Part shown: one piece after another, positions 25,782 to 34,015 of the stretch | Layout: each line of letters opens with the position of its first letter | Position numbering within the stretch: position 1 is the first letter of the stretch | Source: JANNOG01 sp050329415 | Lineage (GTDB): Bacteria; Actinomycetota; Actinomycetes; Actinomycetales; JBBAYJ01 | NCBI GenBank assembly: GCA_050329415.1 | Contig: JBHJOS010000114.1 | Span: 1 to 49,280, forward strand | DNA length: 49,280 nucleotides | Direction: 5' to 3' | Notes under the pieces: generated by a model | What the model was told of the DNA's origin: nothing | The model's database searches: none | The model's input: only the letters and a program-made list of their open reading frames with translations | Program-made: the position numbers and the translations under genes

Positions 25782-25807
25782 CCGGCCGGTGGTCGCTCCG
25801 ATACCCT
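25778..25807 (+). promoter_or_regulatory. Candidate ffh promoter
   Basis: CTGACC (25778-25783), 18-base spacer, TACCCT (25802-25807), 54 bases upstream of the ffh GTG. The -35 overlaps the glnD stop. Both hexamers fit the main actinobacterial promoter pattern (TTGACn / TAnnnT) with one deviation in the -35. Confidence 0.5.
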
Positions 25808-25860
25808 GACCGGACCCTCGCTCCCGGCGAGGCCCGTCGCCGACCTCCCCGAGGACCTGC

Positions 25861-27423
25861 GTGTTCGCTTCCCTGTCCGACCGCCTCACCGCGACGTTCA
25901 AGACCCTGCGCGGAAAGGGCCGCCTGTCCCCGGCCGACGTCGATGCCACCGTCCGCCAGATCCGCCTCGCGCTGCTGGACGCCGACGTCGCGCTGCCCGT
26001 CGTGCGGCAGTTCACCGCGGCGATCCGCGAGCGCGCCCTCGGCGAGGAGGTGTCCCGGGCCCTCAACCCGGGCCAGCAGGTCGTCAAGATCGTCCACGAG
26101 GAGCTCGTCGGCATCCTCGGGGGCGAGGCCCGCCGCCTGCGACTCGCGAAGCACCCGCCGACCGTGATCATGCTGGCCGGTCTCCAGGGCTCCGGCAAGA
26201 CGACCCTGGCCGGCAAGCTCGGGCACTGGCTGCGCGAGCAGGGCCACGTCCCGCTCCTCGTCGCCTCGGACCTGCAACGACTCAACGCCGTCGACCAGCT
26301 CCGCGTCAACGCGGAGCGGGCCGGCGTGGCGGTCTTCGCGCCGGAACCCGGCAACGGTGCGGGCGACCCGGTCGACGTCGCCCGCCGTGGGGTCGAGCAC
26401 GCCCGGGATCGGGGACACGACGTCGTGGTCGTCGACACCGCGGGTCGCCTGGGCATCGACGCCGAGATGATGCAGCAGGCGGCCGACATCCGGGACGCGA
26501 TCGACCCGGACGAGGTCCTGTTCGTGCTCGACGCCATGATCGGTCAGTCCGCGGTCGACACGGCCGTCGCCTTCCGGGACGGCGTGGACCTCACCGGAGT
26601 CGCCCTCACCAAGCTCGACGGCGACGCTCGCGGTGGCGCCGCGCTCTCGGTCCGCCACGTGACCGGCCAGCCGATCCTCTTCGCCTCGGTCGGCGAGAAG
26701 CTCACCGAGTTCGAGGTCTTCCACCCGGACCGGATGGCGTCCCGGATCCTCGACATGGGGGACGTGCTCACCCTCATCGAGCAGGCCGAGAAGGCGTTCG
26801 ACGCCGACCAGGCGGCGCGGCTGGCCGACAAGGTCACCAAGGGCGAGACGTTCACCCTGGAGGACTTCCTCGAGCAGCTGGCCGCGGTCCGCCGGATGGG
26901 ACCGCTGAAGAACATGCTGAAGATGCTGCCGGGCATGGGTCAGCTCAAGGAGCAGCTCGACGACCTCGACGAACGGGAGTTCGACCGGGTCGAGGCCATC
27001 GTCCGCTCGATGACCCCCCAGGAGCGGCGGGAACCCCGGATCCTCAACGGCTCGCGCCGTGCCCGGATCGCCCGCGGCTCCGGCACCAGGGTCAGCGACG
27101 TCAACCAGATGCTCGACCGGTTCGCCGAGGCCCAGAAGATGATGAAGGCGATCGGCAAGGGCCAGATGCCGGGGATGCCCGGGATGCCGGGCCTGCCGCC
27201 CGGGATGGGCGGCCCGGGGGTCGGGCCCGGCAAGCGCCGCAAGGCCGGGGCCAGGGGCAAGCAGCGGTCGGCGGCCAAGTCGGGCAACCCCGCCCGGCGG
27301 GCCGAGCAGGAGCGTGCCGCCGCCGCCCGTTCCGCTCCGGGCACCGGTGCGTCCGGCGCCGCCTTCGGCGGGTCGTCGTTCGGCGGCGGCGCGCCCGGCC
27401 TGCCCGGCGCCGACGAGCGGTGA
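25861..27423 (+). CDS. ffh: Signal recognition particle protein Ffh (SRP54)
   Basis: A 520-residue SRP GTPase. The N domain begins FASLSDRLTATFKTLRGKG; the G domain has GLQGSGKTTLAGKLG (residues about 107-121), DTAGRLGID and TKLDGDARGGAALS. The M domain binds 4.5S RNA and signal peptides (RRMGPLKNMLKMLPGMGQ, SRRARIARGSGTRVSDVNQM). A Met/Pro/Gly-rich tail (MPGMPGMPGLPPGMGG), a basic stretch and a Gly/Phe-rich end make it longer than the usual 450 residues. GTG 25861 follows GAGGA at 25851. The stop overlaps the next start (GTGA). Confidence 0.97.
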   Translation: MFASLSDRLTATFKTLRGKGRLSPADVDATVRQIRLALLDADVALPVVRQFTAAIRERALGEEVSRALNPGQQVVKIVHEELVGILGGEARRLRLAKHPPTVIMLAGLQGSGKTTLAGKLGHWLREQGHVPLLVASDLQRLNAVDQLRVNAERAGVAVFAPEPGNGAGDPVDVARRGVEHARDRGHDVVVVDTAGRLGIDAEMMQQAADIRDAIDPDEVLFVLDAMIGQSAVDTAVAFRDGVDLTGVALTKLDGDARGGAALSVRHVTGQPILFASVGEKLTEFEVFHPDRMASRILDMGDVLTLIEQAEKAFDADQAARLADKVTKGETFTLEDFLEQLAAVRRMGPLKNMLKMLPGMGQLKEQLDDLDEREFDRVEAIVRSMTPQERREPRILNGSRRARIARGSGTRVSDVNQMLDRFAEAQKMMKAIGKGQMPGMPGMPGLPPGMGGPGVGPGKRRKAGARGKQRSAAKSGNPARRAEQERAAAARSAPGTGASGAAFGGSSFGGGAPGLPGADER

Positions 27424-28532
27424 CGGCCGCCTCGCCTCCCACCGTCCATCTCACCGGCCCGGTCCGGGTCGACGCCGAACACGTCGAGCCGCAGGCGTGG
27501 GTGGTCGGCGGACGCCTGACCTTCACCCGGCCCGCCGGGTCAGCCGCCGCCCGGGTGACGATCGACGGCTGGGTGCTGCCGGGTCTCGTCGATGCCCACT
27601 GCCACGTCGGACTCGGCCCCGCGGGCGAGGTCGACCGCGCCACCACGCGCGCCCAGGCGGAGGCCGACCGGGACACCGGCGTCCTCCTCATCCGCGACGC
27701 CGGGTCCCCCGCGGACACTCGGTGGATCGACGCGGCCGAGGACCTGCCACGCCTGGTGCGGGCGGGGCGCCACGTCGCCCGCACCCGCCGCTACCTGCGC
27801 CACGTCGGTGAGGAGATCGAGCCGGACCGGCTCGTCGCGGAGGTGCGCCGCCAGGCCCGGCGCGGCGACGGCTGGGTCAAGCTGGTCGGCGACTGGATCG
27901 ACCGCGAGCGCGGCGACCTGGCGCCGTGCTGGCCGGACGACGCCCTCGCCGAGGCCGTCGCCGCCGCTCACGCCGAGGGCGCCCGCGTCACCGCCCACTG
28001 TTTCGCCACCGAGTCGCTGCCCGGCCTGCTCGACGCCGGCATCGACGGGGTGGAGCACGGCACCGGGTTCACCGAGGACCTGGCCGCGCGGGCCGCGGCC
28101 GCCGGGGTCGCGGTCGTGCCGACCCTCGTCCAGGTGGACACCTTCCCGGCCCTCGCCGCCCAGGGCGAGGCGAGGTTCCCGGTGTGGGCCGCCCGGATGC
28201 GCCGACTCCACGCCCGCCGCCGTGAGACGGTCGAGATGTTGCACGCTCGAGGGGTTCCGATCTTCGCGGGAACCGACGCGGGAAGCGTGCTGTCGCATGG
28301 TCGGATCGCCGAGGAGATCGCAGCCCTGGCCGACGTGCTGGGGGCCGAGGCGGCCGTGGGGTCGGCCACCTGGCGCGCGCGGCGCTGGCTGGGCCGGCCC
28401 GGACTGGCGGAGGGGGCGCCGGCCGACCTCGTCGTGCTGCCGGCCGACCCGCTGGCCGACGTGGCGGCGCTGACCGCCCCGGTGGCGGTCGTGCTGCGGG
28501 GCCGGGTCGTGGCCGGCGGGCGCCCCGGCTGA
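27420..28532 (+). CDS. Amidohydrolase family metal-dependent hydrolase
   Basis: A 370-residue cyclic amidohydrolase with the metal ligands in place: HxH in VDAHCHVG, the bridging Lys candidate in WVKLVGDW, His in VTAHCFATE, His in GVEHGTGF and the catalytic Asp in IFAGTDAGS. The C-terminal small beta-sandwich (EGAPADLVVLPADPL, VVLRGRVVAGG) is typical of imidazolonepropionase/prolidase-like members. The substrate is not predictable. It is translationally coupled to ffh by a 4-base overlap, an arrangement found in many actinomycetes, but no functional link to SRP is evident. Confidence 0.9.
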   Translation: MTAASPPTVHLTGPVRVDAEHVEPQAWVVGGRLTFTRPAGSAAARVTIDGWVLPGLVDAHCHVGLGPAGEVDRATTRAQAEADRDTGVLLIRDAGSPADTRWIDAAEDLPRLVRAGRHVARTRRYLRHVGEEIEPDRLVAEVRRQARRGDGWVKLVGDWIDRERGDLAPCWPDDALAEAVAAAHAEGARVTAHCFATESLPGLLDAGIDGVEHGTGFTEDLAARAAAAGVAVVPTLVQVDTFPALAAQGEARFPVWAARMRRLHARRRETVEMLHARGVPIFAGTDAGSVLSHGRIAEEIAALADVLGAEAAVGSATWRARRWLGRPGLAEGAPADLVVLPADPLADVAALTAPVAVVLRGRVVAGGRPG

Positions 28533-28628
28533 CGCCGGGCCGCGGGCGCTCGCCGGGTCTGGCACAATCACCGGCGAAAGCCGGGCCCGGCCCCTCTCAC
28601 CGCGGCCTGGCGACCCCGACATCCCGTT

Positions 28629-28668
28629 CGGCACCCTGGACCGGTCCCCACCTGGTCCTCCGGTGCCG
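28629..28668 (+). promoter_or_regulatory. Hairpin in the rpsP leader
   Basis: CGGCACC (28629-28635) pairs with GGTGCCG (28662-28668), and inside it GGACC (28638-28642) with GGTCC (28654-28658), a 12-bp stem with a small internal loop. It ends about 15 bases before AGGAG and could modulate rpsP expression. A likely -10 (CACAAT, 28563-28568) lies upstream. Confidence 0.45.
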
Positions 28669-28699
28669 GCGCCCCGAGAACCAGGAGATGCGCCAGCCC

Positions 28700-29188
28700 G
28701 TGGCTGTCAAGATCCGACTGAAGCGGATAGGCAAGATCCGCGCGCCGTACTACCGGGTCGTCGTCGCCGACTCCCGCACCAAGCGGGACGGCCGGGCGAT
28801 CGAGGAGATCGGCCGTTACCACCCGACCCATGACCCGTCCCTCATCGACATCGACTCCGAGCGGGTCCGGTACTGGCTCGGTGTCGGGGCGCAGCCCAGT
28901 GACCAGGTCCTGGCCCTGCTCAAGGTGACCGGCGACTGGCAGCACGTCCGTGGCCTTCCGGGAGCCGAGGGCACCCTGCGCACGGCCGAGCCGAAGCCCG
29001 ACCGCCAGGCGCGCTACGAGGCCGCGATGCGCGAGGCCGGCGTCGAGCCCGCGACGGAGGCGACCACGCCCCGCTCGCGCAAGCCCAAGGGAGCGGCCAA
29101 GGCGGAAGCCAAGGTCGAGGCCAAGGCGGAACCGGACGCTGCCCCCGAGGCCACGGCGGGCGCCGACACCGGCCCCCAGCCCGCCTGA
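28700..29188 (+). CDS. rpsP: 30S ribosomal protein S16
   Basis: A 162-residue S16 protein, needed for 30S assembly. The conserved N terminus VAVKIRLKRIGKIRAPYYRV is followed by DSRTKRDGRAIEEIGRYHP and the S16 core to about residue 80. A long Ala/Lys/Glu-rich tail follows, with repeated KAEAK and VEAKAE units (about 120-150), making it about twice the bacterial minimum. GTG 28700 is preferred because family members begin at this VAVKIRLKR; an ATG at 28688 sits directly on the AGGAG and would add MRQP. It heads the rpsP-khpA-rimM-trmD operon. Confidence 0.96.
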   Translation: MAVKIRLKRIGKIRAPYYRVVVADSRTKRDGRAIEEIGRYHPTHDPSLIDIDSERVRYWLGVGAQPSDQVLALLKVTGDWQHVRGLPGAEGTLRTAEPKPDRQARYEAAMREAGVEPATEATTPRSRKPKGAAKAEAKVEAKAEPDAAPEATAGADTGPQPA

Positions 29189-29223
29189 GTCGGCGTGCCC
29201 GCCACAGGTCGAGGGACTCCCTC

Positions 29224-29484
29224 GTGACGACGCAGGGGCCCGTCCTGGCCGACGCCGTCGAGCACCTCGTCCGCGGCGTCGTGGCCCATCCGGACGACGT
29301 CCAGGTGGACGTCCGCCCGTCCCGGCGCGGCACGACGATCCGGGTCCGGGTCCATCCCGAGGACGTCGGCAAGGTCATCGGTCGCACCGGGCGGACCGCC
29401 ACCGCGCTGCGCACCGTGGTCAACGCCTTCGCAGGGGACGGCGGCGGTGTCCGCGTCGACATCGTCGGGCTTGACGAGCGCTGA
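29224..29484 (+). CDS. khpA: KH-domain RNA-binding protein KhpA
   Basis: An 86-residue single KH-domain protein. The GxxG RNA-binding loop lies in VGKVIGRTGRTATALRTVVN, and the first helix has LADAVEHLVRGVVAHPDDV. KhpA proteins bind RNA together with KhpB and influence cell elongation and division in Gram-positives. Its position between rpsP and rimM is almost invariant. GTG 29224; its end overlaps the likely rimM start. Confidence 0.94.
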   Translation: MTTQGPVLADAVEHLVRGVVAHPDDVQVDVRPSRRGTTIRVRVHPEDVGKVIGRTGRTATALRTVVNAFAGDGGGVRVDIVGLDER

Positions 29485-30055
29485 CCGCCGTCGGCCGGCG
29501 GGGCCGGAGCCGGTCCGGCTCGTCGCCGGGCGGGTCGTCCGCGGCCACGGGCTGCGCGGCGAGGCCGTCGTGGACGTCCGGTCGGACCAGGCGGACCGGC
29601 GGTTCGCTCCCGGTGCCGTGCTCGACACGGTCCCCGACGTCGGGCGGCTGACCGTGACGGGCGTCCGGCGGCACCACGACCGGCTGCTCGTCCGTTTCGC
29701 CGGTGTCGCCGACCGGGACGCCGCGGACGCGCTGCGCGGGACCGACCTCCTGGTGGACGTGACTGCCGAGCTCACCGGGGCGGACCCGACCGCCGAGCCC
29801 ACCGGGGCGGACCTGACCGCCGAGGCCGGTGCCTGGTTCGTCCTCGAACTCGTCGGGTGCGTCGTGACCGACACCGCGGGCAGCCCGCTGGGCCGGGTCA
29901 GCGGCGTGGTGTCCGCGCCGGGGCACGACCTGCTGGTCGTGGCGTACGAAGGGCGCGACGTCCTCGTGCCGTTCGTCGGGGCACTCGTGCCGGTCGTCGA
30001 CGTCGCCGCCCGCCGGGTGGTCGTCGACCCACCCGGCGGGCTGTTCGACCCGTGA
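29447..30055 (+). CDS. rimM: Ribosome maturation factor RimM
   Basis: About 200 residues. The N-terminal RimM beta-barrel is recognised by VRLVAGRVVRGHGLRGEAVVDV and the PRC-barrel by AWFVLELVGCVVTDTAGSPLGRVS and GRDVLVPFVGALVPVVDVAARRVVV. RimM assists 16S rRNA 3'-domain folding with S19. Between the two domains a 9-residue unit is duplicated (TGADPTAEP and TGADLTAEA). The start is ambiguous: GTG 29447 (overlapping khpA by 38 bases) or TTG 29471. The stop overlaps the trmD start. Confidence 0.93.
   Translation: MSASTSSGLTSADRRRPAGPEPVRLVAGRVVRGHGLRGEAVVDVRSDQADRRFAPGAVLDTVPDVGRLTVTGVRRHHDRLLVRFAGVADRDAADALRGTDLLVDVTAELTGADPTAEPTGADLTAEAGAWFVLELVGCVVTDTAGSPLGRVSGVVSAPGHDLLVVAYEGRDVLVPFVGALVPVVDVAARRVVVDPPGGLFDP
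29773..29826 (+). repeat. 27-bp tandem duplication inside rimM
   Basis: Two adjacent 27-base units (29773-29799 and 29800-29826) differ at 2 positions and keep frame, adding nine residues to the interdomain linker. It looks like a recent slippage duplication. Confidence 0.8.
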
Positions 30056-30828
30056 CCGCCGCCCGGCCTGCGCCTGCGCTGCGCGTCGACGTCGTCACCG
30101 TCTTCCCGGAGTACCTCGACCCGCTGCGGCTGTCCGTCATCGGCCGGGCCGTGGCGCGGGGGATCGTCGACCTGCACGTCCATGACCTCCGCCGGCACGG
30201 CGTCGGCGGGCACCGCGCGGTCGACGACGCCCCGTTCGGAGGCGGGCCGGGAATGCTCATGGCGCCCGGGCCCTGGGGTGAGGCCCTCGACGAGGTCGTG
30301 GCCGCCGGCCGGGCGGACCTCGGGAGCGAGTCGGTCCCGTCGTTGGTCGTCCCGAGTCCCGCCGGCTACCTGTTCACCCAGCGACGGGCCCGCGAGCTGA
30401 GCGCCGCGGGATGGCTCGTCGTGGCGTGCGGCCGGTACGAGGGCATCGACGAGCGGGTCCTGGAGGAGTACGCCGAGCGCTTCCCCGTCCTTCCGCTGAG
30501 CATCGGCGACTACGTTCTGGCCGGCGGCGAGGCCGCCGCGCTCGTCGTCGTCGAGGCGGTGACCCGGCTGTTGCCCGGGGTCCTGGGCAACGCCGAGAGC
30601 CTCGCCCAGGAGAGCCACGAGGACGGCCTGCTGGAGTACCCCGCGTACACCAGGCCGGCCGTGTGGCGGGGCCGGGCCGTGCCGGACGTGCTGACCAGCG
30701 GCGATCACGCCCGAATCGCCCGGTGGCGCCGCGACCAGGCGGTCCGGCGCACGGCGGAGCGCCGCCCGGACCTCCTGGCCCGGCCCCGCGCCGGGACGGA
30801 CGAGGAGTCCCACCGGTCACGCCGGTGA
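30052..30828 (+). CDS. trmD: tRNA (guanine-N1)-methyltransferase TrmD
   Basis: A 258-residue SPOUT methyltransferase making m1G37 in tRNAs with G36, which prevents +1 frameshifting. Landmarks: RVDVVTVFPEYLDPLRLSVI, VDDAPFGGGPGMLMAPGPWG, VACGRYEGIDERVLE (trefoil knot SAM site), LSIGDYVLAGGEAAALVVVE and the final LLEYPAYTRPAVW, VPDVLTSGDH, IARWRRDQA blocks. GTG 30052 overlaps the rimM stop (GTGA). Length and motifs are normal. Confidence 0.97.
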   Translation: MTAARPAPALRVDVVTVFPEYLDPLRLSVIGRAVARGIVDLHVHDLRRHGVGGHRAVDDAPFGGGPGMLMAPGPWGEALDEVVAAGRADLGSESVPSLVVPSPAGYLFTQRRARELSAAGWLVVACGRYEGIDERVLEEYAERFPVLPLSIGDYVLAGGEAAALVVVEAVTRLLPGVLGNAESLAQESHEDGLLEYPAYTRPAVWRGRAVPDVLTSGDHARIARWRRDQAVRRTAERRPDLLARPRAGTDEESHRSRR

Positions 30829-30832
30829 GCGG

Positions 30833-30852
30833 CACCGGGTTCGCGCCCGGTG
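30833..30852 (+). terminator. Hairpin between trmD and rplS
   Basis: CACCGGG (30833-30839), loop TTCGCG, CCCGGTG (30846-30852), starting 5 bases after the trmD stop. Immediately after it comes GTGTCACACT, which could be a -10 region for an independent rplS transcript. Confidence 0.45.
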
Positions 30853-31003
30853 TGTCACACTCGCAGGACCACCGGCCCGCCGTGGGGGAGCGGTGGCGAC
30901 CGAGACGTCGGCGTGGGCCTGGCCCGCGCCGGAGGCGGCCCGTACCCGGTGCCGCCCCGACCACCTGGTCCGCGACCCGCGGCGCGGACATGGAAGGGCT
31001 GAC

Positions 31004-31363
31004 ATGCACGTCCTCGACTCTCTCGACAGGCAGTCCCTGCGCGACGACGTTCCCGAGTTCCGGCCGGGCGACACCGTCAAGGTCCACGTCCGGGTCGTGG
31101 AGGGGAACCGCTCCCGGATCCAGGTGTTCCAGGGTGTCGTCATCCGCCGGTCGGGCGGCGGGGTGCGCGAGACGTTCACCGTCCGCAAGGTCAGCTTCCA
31201 GGTCGGGGTCGAGCGGACGTTCCCCGTCCACAGCCCGGTCATCGACCACATCGAGGTGGTGACGCGCGGCGACGTCCGCCGGGCGAAGCTGTACTACCTG
31301 CGCAGTCGGCGCGGCAAGGCCGCCAAGATCCGCGAGCGTCGCGAGACCTCCGCCCGGGGGTGA
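31004..31363 (+). CDS. rplS: 50S ribosomal protein L19
   Basis: A 119-residue L19, located at the 30S-50S interface. HVLDSLDRQSLRDDVPEF, GDTVKVHVRVVEGNRSRIQ, VFQGVVIRRSGGGVRETFTV, SFQVGVERTFPVHSP and RRAKLYYLRSRRGKAAKIRE are the family blocks. ATG 31004 is chosen because the protein then starts at the conserved MHVLDxLD and GGAAGGG lies at 30992-30998; the frame is open further upstream but without homology. The gene is preceded by a 175-base gap containing a hairpin and a possible promoter. Confidence 0.96.
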   Translation: MHVLDSLDRQSLRDDVPEFRPGDTVKVHVRVVEGNRSRIQVFQGVVIRRSGGGVRETFTVRKVSFQVGVERTFPVHSPVIDHIEVVTRGDVRRAKLYYLRSRRGKAAKIRERRETSARG

Positions 31364-31441
31364 GGCCCCGGCGAGCCGGGACCGGCGTCGACCGCTCCGG
31401 CCGGCGCCCGACGTGACCGCCCACCGGTGAATGGAGGACTC

Positions 31442-32770
31442 GTGGCCACGCCTCACCCGCCCTGGCCCGTCGGCCCCGCCGAACCGGACGACCTGACCGG
31501 GGTCGTCGACGGATCCGCTCCCGCCAACGGGTACCGGACGCGCCGCGAGCGCCGCGCCGCCGAGGCGGCCGACGGCGTCGTCCCCTGGGCGGGCGGGGGG
31601 TCCGCGGATGCCCCACCGGCGCCTCCGCCCCTGTCCCGGGACCTGCCGACCCCGACCCCGCCGTCGGTGCCGCGACGCGCACCCCTGCCTCCGCGACCGG
31701 CGGCTTCCCGGCTCACCGGGCCGGTTCAGCCGAGCTCGAACGGCTCGACGCCGTGGCGTCCCGGGACGGGCACCTTGCTGCCCTCGGGCAGGCGCCCCCT
31801 TCCAGGAGCGCCGCCGGACGGGTCGGCAGGGTCCCTCGCTGCCCAGGCGGCCGCGCCCGACCGGAGTCACCACGAGGCAGGCCTCGCCCCGGCCCCCCGC
31901 CCCCACCCTGACCCGGGCCACGTCCCGGGCCACGACACCACCGAGCTCACGGCGCCGGTGCGACCCGTCCGGAGCGCCGGGCCGCCGACCCACCGACCCA
32001 CCGACCCGGCCGTCTCGGCGGTGGGGGCACTACCGGCCCCCCGGACCGCCGCGCTGCCGACCGGTGCCCATCCTGCCCGGCCGCCCTTCGGCAGGCGGCT
32101 CCTGCGCGACGCACGGGAGGTCCTGGGGACTGTCGCGATCGCGCTCGGCATCGCGATCGTCATCAAGACATTCCTCATCCAGCCCTTCTTCATCCCGTCG
32201 CAATCGATGGAGAACACGCTCCTCATCGGGGACCGGGTGCTGGTGAGCAAGCTGGAGCCGGGCCCCTTCGAACTCAACCGCGGTGACGTCGCGGTCTTCG
32301 TGGACCCCGGCGGCTGGCTGACCACCGAGACCCCGGAACCCTCGCTCGTCACCCGGGCACTCACGTTCGTGGGCCTGCTGCCCGCCAACTCCGGCGAGCA
32401 CCTCATCAAGCGGGTCGTCGGGCTGCCCGGCGACACAGTCAGGTGTTGCGACCCCGAGGGCCGCCTGCTGGTCAACAACCAGCCGCTCGACGAGAGCGAG
32501 TACCTGTTCCCGGGTGACAGTCCCAGCATCCTCGAGTTCGAGGTCGTGGTTCCCGAGGGCACGGTCTGGGTGATGGGCGACCACCGCAGCGTCTCGGAGG
32601 ACAGCCGCTACCACGACGTCGACGGCGACTTCACGGCCGGTGCCGTGCCGATCGACAACGTCGTCGGCCGCGCGGTCCTCGTCATGTGGCCGCTGGCTCG
32701 GCTGGACTGGTTGGGGACGCCCGACGACGTCTTCGACGGGGTGGGGGGACAGCTCGACGGTGTCCGGTGA
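31442..32770 (+). CDS. lepB: Signal peptidase I with long proline-rich N-terminal extension
   Basis: A 442-residue type I signal peptidase. The first about 215 residues are a disordered Pro/Ala/Arg-rich cytoplasmic extension. A single membrane helix (VLGTVAIALGIAIVIKTFLI) follows, then the catalytic domain: FFIPSQSMENTL with nucleophile Ser255, GDRVLVSKL, LIKRVVGLPGDTV with general base Lys323, and VWVMGDHRSVSEDSRYH (box E). Typical actinobacterial LepB is 250-350 residues. GTG 31442 is preferred because GGAGG lies 4 bases upstream; the frame could start at GTG 31427. It removes signal peptides after Sec or Tat export. Confidence 0.95.
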   Translation: MATPHPPWPVGPAEPDDLTGVVDGSAPANGYRTRRERRAAEAADGVVPWAGGGSADAPPAPPPLSRDLPTPTPPSVPRRAPLPPRPAASRLTGPVQPSSNGSTPWRPGTGTLLPSGRRPLPGAPPDGSAGSLAAQAAAPDRSHHEAGLAPAPRPHPDPGHVPGHDTTELTAPVRPVRSAGPPTHRPTDPAVSAVGALPAPRTAALPTGAHPARPPFGRRLLRDAREVLGTVAIALGIAIVIKTFLIQPFFIPSQSMENTLLIGDRVLVSKLEPGPFELNRGDVAVFVDPGGWLTTETPEPSLVTRALTFVGLLPANSGEHLIKRVVGLPGDTVRCCDPEGRLLVNNQPLDESEYLFPGDSPSILEFEVVVPEGTVWVMGDHRSVSEDSRYHDVDGDFTAGAVPIDNVVGRAVLVMWPLARLDWLGTPDDVFDGVGGQLDGVR

Positions 32771-33584
32771 CGGTGCTGCGGCTCGCGCCGCTGCCCAGGC
32801 CAGGGCCGCCCCGACGCTCCGGATGGAGCGGGCCATCCTGCGCGCCGGGTCGTGCCGGGTCGTGGTCGGCATGGACGAGGTCGGCCGGGGCGCCCTGGCC
32901 GGGCCTGTCACGGTCGGCGCGGTCGCGGTGTGCCTCGACACCCCCACCGCACCGCGGGGTCTGCGCGACTCCAAGCTCCTGACGCCCGAGCAGCGGGAGC
33001 GCCTGGCGCCCCGGGTGCGCCGGTGGGCCACGGCCTGGGGGATCGGCCACGCCGGCAACGACGAGATCGACCGCTGGGGGATCCTCTGCGCGCTGCGCGT
33101 CGCCGGCCTGCGCGCGCTGGGGGAGCTGGCGGGCCGGGTGACGGCGGAGAGCGGCCCGAGGGACGGCGTCGTCCGGACGGTCATCCTGGACGGCAGCTAC
33201 GACTGGCTGCGCCGACCGCCGCTGCCCGGCGGCGTGTCTCCGGCCGGTCCGAGTCCGTCCGAGGTGACCCTCGTCGTCAAGGCCGACCGGCGTTGCGCCG
33301 CCGTGGCGGCCGCCTCGGTGCTCGCCAAGGTGGACCGCGACGCCCGCATGGTGGGCCTCGGTCGCGAGGACGCGCGGTACGGATGGGTGGGGAACAAGGG
33401 GTACGCGGCGCCCGATCACCGGGCCGCGCTCGACCGCCACGGTCCCAGCCGGTGGCATCGGTGCTCGTGGAACATCCACGGTGCGGGGGCCGGGCGGGCC
33501 TCGTCCGCCGTGGCGGGGCAGGATGTCCTGATGCCGGACTCCATGCTCGTCCCCGGTCCCGTCCCGGAGGGAGCGCTGCGGTGA
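32760..33584 (+). CDS. rnhB: Ribonuclease HII
   Basis: Up to 274 residues. The catalytic start VVVGMDEVGRGALAGPVTVG (DE of DExGRG), GLRDSKLLTPEQRERLAPRV, the third acidic residue in VILDGSYDWL, and VVKADRRCAAVAAASVLAKV with DRDARM identify RNase HII, which removes RNA from RNA-DNA hybrids and single misincorporated ribonucleotides. The usual GYGT..H reads GNKGYAAPDH. A C-terminal tail after HRCSWNIHG is unconserved. GTG 32760 overlaps the lepB end; ATG 32823, closer to the conserved core, is an alternative start. Confidence 0.94.
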   Translation: MSGDGAAARAAAQARAAPTLRMERAILRAGSCRVVVGMDEVGRGALAGPVTVGAVAVCLDTPTAPRGLRDSKLLTPEQRERLAPRVRRWATAWGIGHAGNDEIDRWGILCALRVAGLRALGELAGRVTAESGPRDGVVRTVILDGSYDWLRRPPLPGGVSPAGPSPSEVTLVVKADRRCAAVAAASVLAKVDRDARMVGLGREDARYGWVGNKGYAAPDHRAALDRHGPSRWHRCSWNIHGAGAGRASSAVAGQDVLMPDSMLVPGPVPEGALR

Positions 33585-33907
33585 GCGCTGAGGACCTCGA
33601 GCGGTACGAGGCCGACCTCGAGCTGCAGCTGTACCGGGAGTACCGCGACGTCGTCGGCCTGTTCAGCTACGTCGTCGAGACCGAACGGCGGTTCTACCTC
33701 GCCAACGTGGTGGACGTGCAGCCCCGGGGCGGCGAGGGCGGCGAGGTCTACTTCGACGTCCGGCTGACCGACGCGTGGGTGTGGGACCTGTACCGGCCCG
33801 CGCGTTTCGTGAAGAACGTCAGGATCGTCACGTTCAAGGACGTCAACGTCGAGGAGCTGGCGCAGACCGACCTCCAGCTGCCGCGGGGCGGCGACTTCGA
33901 CGGCTGA
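33581..33907 (+). CDS. DUF2469 family protein
   Basis: A 108-residue acidic protein highly conserved in actinobacteria and always next to rnhB (the Rv2901c family). SAEDLERYEADLELQLYREY, VVGLFSYVVETERRFYLAN, VYFDVRLTDAWVWDLYRPAR and VTFKDVNVEEL are the recognisable blocks. No biochemical function is established. GTG 33581 overlaps the rnhB stop by 4 bases and has GGAGG upstream, so the two are translated together. Confidence 0.93.
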   Translation: MSAEDLERYEADLELQLYREYRDVVGLFSYVVETERRFYLANVVDVQPRGGEGGEVYFDVRLTDAWVWDLYRPARFVKNVRIVTFKDVNVEELAQTDLQLPRGGDFDG

Positions 33908-34015
33908 GCCCGCCGTCGCCCCGGGGGGCGTCCACAGCCGCTGCATCGCCCGCCCGTCCACAGGGGACCGGAGTCCGTCCGGCAGTCGGCGCCACCGCTG
34001 CGCCACCGTCACGTC

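Noticed and set aside
23235..26537. 1100-codon minus-strand open frame opposite glnD and ffh
   Set aside because: Shadow of two well-identified plus-strand genes; no domains.
33929..33963. Two CGTCCACAG repeats 26 bases apart between DUF2469 and yraN, resembling DnaA boxes
   Set aside because: Each has two mismatches to the actinobacterial TTGTCCACA consensus, similar words occur elsewhere in the window, and there is no A/T-rich unwinding region or dnaA/dnaN context.
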